Assembly (NCBI RefSeq): GCF_040954645.1
Contig: NC_092808.1
Coordinates: 116,662,049-116,726,048, forward strand
DNA from: Diabrotica undecimpunctata
Lineage: Eukaryota; Arthropoda; Insecta; Coleoptera; Chrysomelidae
DNA: 64,000 bases
Direction: 5' to 3'
Within the stretch, counting starts at the first letter, position 1. Every line of letters begins with the position of its first letter. Under the pieces are notes generated by a model. The model saw only the letters and a list, made by a program, of their open reading frames with translations. It was not told where the DNA came from and did no database searches. This document shows, piece by piece, positions 56,502 through 64,000 of the stretch. The position numbers were made by a program, and so were the translations under genes.

Positions 56502-57651
56502 ATATATAAATGTTTTGGATGGGTTGGAGTCAATAAAAGGGGCTATTGGTTAACTATTTAATATCTCGAGCTTTCAATTGTGTTTACAATTCTTATCAAG
56601 AGCTGCTAAAAAAGACAAAATATCTTACAAAGTTGAACTATAAAGAAAAACATTTTTTGTTAACTCACCAAATAAAATTAGTTTCGTTAATAAAAATTGC
56701 TGCAAATAGGTACATGTCAAAAAGAATTAATACTAAAATGCCCTTATCTAATAAATTCTTCCCTGAAATTTTAATAATTTTGAAGACATTTTCTTAACAA
56801 AAAAATAATTGAATTTATAAATAGTTTAAAGTAGCAACCAATTACAAATAAGCCTCAATGTCATAAATACCAACTTAAAATGTTTACCTTTGACAATTAT
56901 AATATTGTCAAAAATAAAATTTTGTTTAAAAATTCTTTTTTGTTTAGTAACAAAAAAGAAGAAGATTTATTCACCATTTATAGATGTCTAAAAAAATGTA
57001 ACAGATATATGGAAAATTAAATAAAAATGTTATAAATTATAAAAAAATAATATAGTATAAAGATCAGAAATTCAAAACCTAAGCAAAATTTATAATTATA
57101 TTATTTCTTTATAATTTATATATAAAACTTGAAAAATATCACATTTTTATTTAATTTTCCATATATCTGTTACATTTTTTCAGACATCCATCAATGGTAA
57201 ATAAATCTTCTTCTTTTTTGTTACTAAACAAAAAAGAATTTTTAAACAAAATTTTATTTTTGACAATATATTTGTCAAAGGTAAACATTTTAAGTTGGTA
57301 TTTATGACATTGAGGCTTATTTGTAAGTGGTTGCTACTTTAAACTATTTATAAATTCAATTATTTTTTGTTAAGAAAATGTTTTCAAAATTATTAAAATT
57401 TCAGGGAAGAATTTATTAGATAAGGGCATTTTAGTATTAATTCTTTTTGACATGTATTTGCAGCAATTTTTATTAACGAAACTAATTTTACTTAGTGAGT
57501 TAACAAAAAATGTTTTTCTTTATAGTTCAACTTTGTAAGATATTTTGTCTTTTTGAGCAGCTCTTGATAAGAATTGTAAACACAATTGAAAGCTCGAGAT
57601 ATTAAATAGTTAACCAATAGACCCTTTTATTGACTCCAACCCATCAAAAAC

Positions 57652-57660
<9 letters not shown>
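56502..57660. repeat. 1.16-kb fold-back with about 560-bp arms
   Basis: The left arm (56502-57061) and right arm (57089-57660) are inverted copies around a spacer of about 27 bp. Shared landmarks include GATGGGTTGGAGTCAATAAA, GAAAGCTCGAGATATTAAAT (one strand) and GGAAAATTAAATAAAAATGT. The right arm has an extra segment of about 25 bases near the centre and scattered substitutions. No coding potential. It is bordered by (TA)n on both sides, like the gypsy and DD41D elements. Confidence 0.92.

Positions 57661-57722
<62 letters not shown>
57653..57722. repeat. (TA)n tract right of fold-back
   Basis: About 34 TA units directly abutting the right arm. Confidence 0.95.
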
Positions 57723-57725
<3 letters not shown>

Positions 57726-58099
57726 GCATATTGGTGGGTTTCTTTATAAATGCACATGCTATTCATATTTACTTGATTAAGAGCATATTGCCACATATTT
57801 GAAAATATCACATAAATGAAATGGTTTTCTATACATTTAGAGAATAGTTTCTTAGAATTATTCATAGCAGGTACTAGGTAAGGTAACTACGAAATAATTT
57901 TATTACAAATATGTACTAAATTTACAAGTTTTATTGTTTGGCATAACCCACGGGAATTATTTATCAGAAGAATGGGGCCAACTTGCAGGTAGGTATTATA
58001 TAGTAAATTTGTTTTTAAATTCTCATTACCAGCTGGCAAAGCAACTTGTGATCGTGAATATTGTGCTTATAAAATAAAAATAATTCCTTTTTTGAAAAT
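57723..58099. other. No gene recognised; upstream of hAT remnant
   Basis: May contain the left end of the hAT element that follows, but no TIR or 8-bp TSD was resolved. Confidence 0.4.
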
Positions 58100-59533
58100 A
58101 TGCCGAAAGTAACGAAACAAAAATCAAGTCTATTGCAGAGTTGGGTTGGTGGCAACAGTGAAATGAAGATTATAGAAAATGCAATTGTTTTCTGTACTAT
58201 TTGTGATAAAAAGGTAAGTCATACTTTAACGATTCAAAAATTTAATTTAAAATCTCATTTTTGCAAGAAAATCGATATATCTATACTAATTATTTTTACG
58301 CACAACAGGCCGATAGGGCCTAAGGTGTGTCAGAATTATTTGAAAACATATTGTAAAGTTGAAAATAAGTCAGTACAGGTACTAAGTTCTTTAACTCTTC
58401 GCAAGAAATATCTGAGGGCATCTTACAAAGACGTTATTGAAGGTATTAAAAGCCGGATAAGAGATGAAATTCTGTGGATATCTGTCGACGAGACTACTGA
58501 TGGCAAGGTTCGGTAAATCGCGAATTTAATTATTGGAGTTTTAAACAGTTCAGCTGATGACTCCAACAAGTCGTATTCAATCAGCGTAAAATGTTTAGAA
58601 AAAAACAACTATGCAACAATTGCTCGATTTGTTAATAAATCTTTGACAAATTTCTATTTACCGAATTAAGTACCTTCTGAAAAAATTTTGCTACTAGTTA
58701 GCGATGTCGCTTCCTACATGGTTAAAGCTGTTACTAGTCTTAAGATTTTTTTTCCGAATTTGATTCATTGTAAATGCTTAGCGCATGGTTTAAACAAGGT
58801 GGCAGAGAAAGTTAGACTCGAGTTTCCAAATGTAAACACTTTAATCAACAATATAAAGAAAGTATTTTTAAAAGCACCATTGCGAGTAGAAGTATATAGG
58901 AAGATGCTTCCCGATATCGCTTTGCCACCGGAACCAGTGTTGACTAGATGGTGGACGTGGTTGAATAGTGCCATATTTCTTGCAAATAATTATATTGATA
59001 TCAAAAATGTTATATCAACTTTTGATCCTTCTTGTTGTATTGATTTTCAGAAATATTTTCAGTGAGAATTCCCTTCAGAATGAACTGTCCTATATAAAAG
59101 CAAATTTTGACATAATTGTAAACTCTATTACAAAACTATAGAATCAAAAATTATCTTTAAATGATAGTATTTGCATTATTGATTTTGTCAAAGAAAGAAT
59201 AGTAAACCATTCAGGGACAATTGAAAAAAAATTAAAGATAAATTTAGTGAAGTTTTAAACCAAAATGAAGGCTTTTCTTTATTGCGATCAATAAATAACA
59301 TAATCAATGAAAGCTTTAACGAAGTTATTAATATGGATCCATCGCTGGTGTCAAATTTTAGATTTGCGCTAATTACATCCTGTGATGTTGAAAGATCATT
59401 TTCCTCGCATAAACACATCGCACCCTTAGTATTAAAAGGGCAAATCTCAAAAATCGTTACTTTTGGGAAAACGAGATTAAAGATTAAGCAACTTCATCAT
59501 TTTCATTTACTCACCTATAACATTTTTATTTGA
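58100..59533 (+). pseudogene. hAT-superfamily transposase, several stops
   Basis: Starts at ATG 58100 (MPKVTKQKSSLLQSWVGGNS). A BED-like zinc region (VFCTICDKKVSHTLTIQKFN, KSHF) opens the protein. The catalytic domain follows: RDEILWISVDETTDGKVR with the first Asp, LLLVSDVASYMVKAVTSLKI with the second Asp, and HCKCLAHGLNKVAEKVR with the hAT C-x-x-H motif. PVLTRWWTWLNSAIFLANNY carries the RW motif. The C-terminal dimerisation region has FRFALITSCDVERSFSSHKH. Stops lie after KVR (58514-58516), near 58668, at 59063 and between. The protein is readable but dead. It is not related closely to the hAT-like gene at 41-43 kb. Confidence 0.85.
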
Positions 59534-60018
59534 AAAGATAGATAAATAAAAATCTAGGTATACAATTTACAGTATTTGTACTCTATAATAGATAATCGAA
59601 ATATTACAAAAAAAAAATAATTTAATTGAAAAAAAAACGTTTCAAAAAATCTCTCCCAAGATAGGCCCCTCTCCCACTAATTTTCTTTAAATTTTGAAGG
59701 CATCTTACGAATTAACCCTTTTAATGATTAAATATACACTATGTTTTTAAGTTACAAATCTAAATATGGCTGTGTAATAATAATGTTTAACTACTTTCAA
59801 TGATAAAAGTGCCTCTTGTAAAGGAATTAATAAATCATTAAATCGTAAAAGATTAACAATCAGTCGTGTTTGAATAGAATAGAATAGCTAACGACTAGAA
59901 TAGTAGCTAAAGAACTATGAAATATAAAATAGCCAGCAGGCTTAAGTTTTAAGTAATAGTCATAAAACATTTCAAAAATAAAACAAAGTATTAAAACTTA
60001 CAATTAGAAAACAGTTAC
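59534..60018. other. No gene recognised
   Basis: AT-rich stretch between two transposon protein remnants. No TIR pair found. Confidence 0.4.
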
Positions 60019-62299
60019 CTACATTAACATATTATTATAGTAACAGGCATGATAAGGGTCAATAAGTCTCTTAGAAATTAATTCTTTGAGATCCTGTTTC
60101 TTATTTAAACTTAACTCAAATGGCGCACTATAAACTGTTTTGATGGATATTTCTTCATTATCCAATATTTTCTTTCTTTTGTTTCTAACATTTATTTGTT
60201 TAAACGCGTCTTTGTATGATGTCTTATATTGAAAAGAGAATAGGTTCTCTTTCGTAAATTTCATAACTTTGATGTGATTTCATACGATGGTATTTTTCTC
60301 TTCGTCAACGTTGAAATTATATCCCCACTAGACTTGTAAATCTTTCAACATGATTGTAAAATCTTTCAACTTGTAAAAGAAATCATGATTCAAAGTATAA
60401 ACAATAAAAGGTTTCCCCGTTTTCCTAGCTCTCTGAATTGCGGTGGTGTATTGAAGTGGTGTAAAGATTGGACCAGCTTTTAAATCTCTTGATATTTGTT
60501 TCTGTATCAGCATGTGTACATTGTCGGCTTCATTTTGCGTATGAGCTTTTATAAGGAATTTGTTAGTTATGCCCTTTAAGTTTTTTATAGTAGTGACTGC
60601 AAACCTGTATAAAGAAGCTATGTATTTATTTTTGTTTTGGCCACAACAATTATCTGTTACAAATGTTACGTTAACTTCATGTTCACCTGCATCCTCACAA
60701 ACCTTCTTTAATAAGTCTAAAACGCAACTTCCAATCTCCACTCCACCTCTTTTTCCTTGGGTCTCATCCCAGAAATAGCATTGCACGTCACCATAGCTTT
60801 TAAAATCGTCTTCATTCTCTGGTAATTTATTTAACACAGTCAAAGTACAGTTGTAGCTATTTAATTTGGATTTATAATAAAACGATGATGTTTCTCCATT
60901 GGGACTTTGCATTATCGCTTGAACATCGTAGCAAACGCATAAATTATATTTGTCAAGAGTCATTCTCTCATTCTTTTTTTCTGCTCGGCTTAATTCCTTT
61001 TCTTCTAGGTGAGTATCATATTTGACTTTGAGAGCAAACCTCTGATCAGCAGAAGAGTTTTTATACTGTACATACGTTTTTATACATCTTTCTTGGGTTG
61101 AAAAAAACCCAAATTAAAATGGGTAGTAAAAATCTCATAAAACAAATGAAACTTTCCAGGATCTCGGGAATTATTTTTCTGTTTTTCTTGAAAGTCTCTA
61201 AACAAGTCAGTAATACTTTTCGATCCACTTATGAACTCTCTTGAGGTCGACGCTCTTAAATAATGCGATTCAATTCGTGGTATTAGATTGATAAATCTTT
61301 TTTCAGATTGTCATCCACGCGTCTATGACTATTATGTTTGCCTCTTCTATCTTTTTCAACAGAATTGCAATTGTTAGTCTTATATCTTACTGTGCGAATC
61401 ATTTTACTTGTTATTCCCAACGTATTGATAAAAAATGTTTTTCAGACTCTGATTTTGGCTTTATCATCGTACAAGTAGAAAGCAGCATTTGGTGCTCTGG
61501 GATGTTGAGCGTTTGAATACTTATATTTAGGTTCAACTAAAGCCATTTTTGCTTTTAAAAACATACGCTGTAACTGCAAATCTCCTAGTGCCCAAAAACA
61601 TTTGAAATGTTAAAGTCTTTTAGCCTCACCAAAATTTTCGCTGCATTTCAGTCTGTATTTCTGATTGCATGGACTCTTCATTTGACGCGTAGGAACAACG
61701 TTTTTAGTCTTAGTAGAAATGTATTGTTCTCCTGCATTTCGTTTTATCTTTTGGTTATTTTGCTTCCATTTAGTAGGATCAGCTTTACGTTTCTTCAATC
61801 TCCTGGGCGATGTTGCAACTACTTCAGAAGTAACATCATCAGAGGAACTTGAAGATGAGCTTGGCGAACGTTTTCTACCTTGATGTTCATTATAAGTGGG
61901 ATCATTGTCACTAATATCAGCATCACTCTCTTCTGGATTCATTGGCGATATACGGTAATGTACAGCTGGAGTTCGTGGTGTTAAAATTACGGATTCTAGT
62001 ATTGAAGGTGAAGTAGTTCTAGATGAGGCTGGGCTTCAACTTCTTTACCTTTAAGGATATGGGAAACAAATCGTCCTTGTTCCAGTGAATAACATCGAGA
62101 GGAAGAGCTGCTGCTAGAAGATAACGAACTGCTACTGTTGACGCTAGAAGACGAACTGGAACTACTAGATGGTCTCAACCCAAGAATTATTTTGTAATGG
62201 CAGAGTATTATCGGCTATTTCTTGTTGCTTTAAAAAGTTTTCTGATGAACTTAAAGGGATGTTAAGAAGGTTAATAATTCTTCGCGATCGTAATGACAT
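60019..62299 (-). pseudogene. DNCCGQNKN-family transposon-like protein, broken
   Basis: Starts at ATG 62299 (MSLRSRRIINLLNIPLSSSE). An N-terminal Ser-rich segment and acidic/basic region (MNPEESDADISDNDPTYNEH, RRLKKRKADPTKWKQN) lead to GEQYISTKTKNVVPTR. After several breaks comes FHLFYEIFTTHFNLGFFQPK with KDVCKTY, then the core (60963-60328): LCVCYDVQAIMQSPNG, YFWDETQGKRGGVEIGS, VTFVTDNCCGQNKNKYIASL and KAHTQNEADNVHMLIQKQ. The C-terminal piece (60264-60019) reads FSFQYKTSYKDAFKQINV and KQDLKELISKRLIDPYH. The acidic residues in D-x-Q, WDET, TDN and ENEAD-like motifs suggest an RNase H-like nuclease. That is inference. Stops and frameshifts fall between 61610 and 60963. Confidence 0.65.
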
Positions 62300-63676
62300 A
62301 TTTCTTCAATTTTTTTGCAATTTTACTGTAAGAGGTTAAGATATAGTTACCCTCTTATTTAATACTTGTTAGTACATAAAATAATAACAATAATTAAGGC
62401 CTTAGTACCGAAAAACTTTGTAGTTTATGGAAACAACTAAGAAACTCGTTGAATTATTTTAGTATTACAAGGATTTAACTTTCAATGATATTGTAAATCA
62501 AACAGATATTTTTGTAATAACAAGAATCCTTTAGATATAGTTCCAAAAATCATACAATAATTTTAGTAATATAAAGAAGTTTTTTTAAATAAACCCATAA
62601 ATTTTCGGAAGTTTTAGTAATATACAGCATTTAATCTTAATGTGCCTTTATAAAACAAAAAATATAAAACAACACGTACCTCAAGTTTTGTAATAGAAGG
62701 GCTCAACTCGTAATGAGAGCGCTCACTAACACACCTGCTTTGACAGACATCGGCACCTTACTGAATGGGTCTATCTCTCGGGAAGATGTGTTGGCGTAGA
62801 GGGGAGTACGAAAGGGTCACATTATATCGGGACTTGCTTTATATTCTCCGTTTTCAATTTCTGTCAAAGCCAAGTTGTAGTACTAGTAGTTTTGTGCCCA
62901 TTTATGCCAAAAACTCAGAAACCCTAATTTTCGAGATGTGCCCTTTTAATACTAAGGTTGCGACATATTAACTGATAGAAGGCATAACATTACTCTTGAA
63001 AATATCGAACATTTTATGATTATATACTGTAACAGCAAAAACGAGGACATTTTCTTGTGTATTTTCATTTATATATTTTTATTAAATGTAGTAATCAATA
63101 AACACTCTCTAAGTTATACTATAATTTTATTTCTCACCAAATCTCAAGCTCTAAAAATTAAAAAATATTTTTTTAAGTGCATATATAAATAAATATTGCA
63201 TATATATAATAAAGGCATATTTGGTTACTTTTTAAGTGCATGTTGCATGCATATTTTAACTATTTTTAGAGCATATAATCCAGTCTTTAATTATTATAAT
63301 AAGGATTTCATTACAATGCTTGTTATCTTTAAGTTATCAAAATAAACCACAAATAATTTAGTAAAACTGGTTTTATTCCTAGGTTATAACTAATCATAGC
63401 ATTACCTGAAATAATATAATAAACTAATTTTGATTACCTCTGTCTTTATCATTTCCCCTGCTTCGGCAATCATCACCAGTGGTATAATTGCAGATGTAAG
63501 AAAGGCGTAATATGGCATTGAGTCGATTGTACGTATAGCCTAAAGTAAATAAATCATACTTATTAAAAATAGAGTTATAACCAACATATTAATTATTATT
63601 CATTGTGATAGTGTAAGAACCTGTTTTTATTATCGCTCTGCTCTCAAAAAAATATTCTTTTAGGAGGAACAACTAA
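62300..63676. other. No gene recognised
   Basis: AT-rich. A 68-codon frame at 62765-62971 has no known relatives that I recognise. A GTGCATGTTGCATGCAT palindrome-like motif lies near 63236-63252. Confidence 0.45.
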
Positions 63677-63753
63677 GTTTTTTCACATTAACATTTTTGC
63701 TATAATTCACATTAACGTTTTTTCACATTAAAGTTTTTGCTATAATTCACATA
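63677..63753 (+). repeat. Two-copy tandem repeat, 40 bp
   Basis: Units 63677-63716 and 63717-63753 share TTTTTTCACATTAA and TTTTTGCTATAATTCACAT. Two substitutions are seen. Confidence 0.9.
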
Positions 63754-63925
63754 GGGCAGCACACGCCACGTTTCTGTATTGTGTGGCTAGCATTTCACGC
63801 CCGCATATTCAGACAGAGCGCAGCTTATGCCACAAGTGACTACAAAAAAAGATGTGTCGCTCAATGTTCGAAAGACAGATATCGTGTGCGTGCATGCGTG
63901 CTCATTAGGAAAAATGGAGAGGAAG

Positions 63926-63929
<4 letters not shown>
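63754..63929. other. Less AT-rich segment, unassigned
   Basis: Sequence with GC content above its surroundings (for example GGGCAGCACACGCCACG and GTGTGCGTGCATGCGTGC). No open frame, and identity unknown. It runs up to a (TA)n tract, so it might be the 3' part of an element with a TA tail. Confidence 0.3.

Positions 63930-63992
<63 letters not shown>
63930..63992. repeat. (TA)n tract
   Basis: About 31 TA units near the right edge of the window. Confidence 0.95.
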
Positions 63993-63996
<4 letters not shown>

Positions 63997-64000
63997 GATA

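Noticed and set aside
62765..62971. 68-codon plus-strand frame near the right side
   Set aside because: No recognisable motif, no conserved context, and no better than chance for its length.

Overview
The window looks like an intergenic or heterochromatin-like block from an arthropod genome, most likely an insect. It is strongly AT-rich, has long (TA)n tracts, and carries a TE mixture typical of insects: Tc1/mariner, piggyBac, pogo, hAT, Jockey/I, CR1-like and RTE-like retrotransposons, and Ty3/gypsy. A beetle with a large repeat-rich genome would fit, but the order cannot be fixed from this sequence. I found no convincing host gene, tRNA, rRNA or CRISPR array. Almost every recognisable open frame is a transposase, a reverse transcriptase (RT) or another TE protein, and nearly all are broken.

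Layout. 0.8-3.4 kb: Tc1/mariner (DD41D) element with about 500-bp terminal inverted repeats (TIRs). 3.7-10 kb: Jockey/I-like retrotransposon split by a piggyBac-like element with TTAA ends, which itself contains an RTE-like fragment. 10-11.1 kb: decayed RTE RT. 12.4-13.5 kb: inverted-repeat element. 13.6-16.8 kb: minus-strand CR1-like element with two plus-strand retrotransposon insertions, both with target-site duplications (TSDs). 16.9-19.1 kb: RTE-like element with a (GAT)n tail. 19.2-22 kb: minus-strand RT split by a TIR element. 23.4-24.3 kb: a second DD41D transposase remnant. 24.6-33.1 kb: a young Ty3/gypsy element (minus strand) with two 1369-bp LTRs, bordered on both sides by (TA)n. 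33.7-39.1 kb: Jockey endonuclease, RTE and piggyBac remnants, a 609-bp fold-back, and an RTE RT. 39.8-45.7 kb: Tc1-like remnant holding a hAT-like element (8-bp TSD) that holds an IS630-like element. 46.1-47.9 kb: RTE and Tc1 fragments. 48.8-52.9 kb: pogo-like element split by an RTE-like element. 54.3-55.6 kb: non-LTR copy with a 14-bp TSD and a (TA)n tail. 56.5-57.7 kb: 1.16-kb fold-back. 58.1-59.5 kb: hAT transposase remnant. 60-62.3 kb: remnant of a transposase-like protein with a DNCCGQNKN motif.

Relative ages follow from the nesting. The gypsy element is the youngest large insertion: I saw only about five LTR differences, and its gag-pol has three visible breaks. No cellular pathway or operon is encoded. 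The features of most interest are the two fold-backs, the recurrent link between (TA)n tracts and insertions, the gypsy gag-pol slippery site, and two little-characterised transposon protein families.
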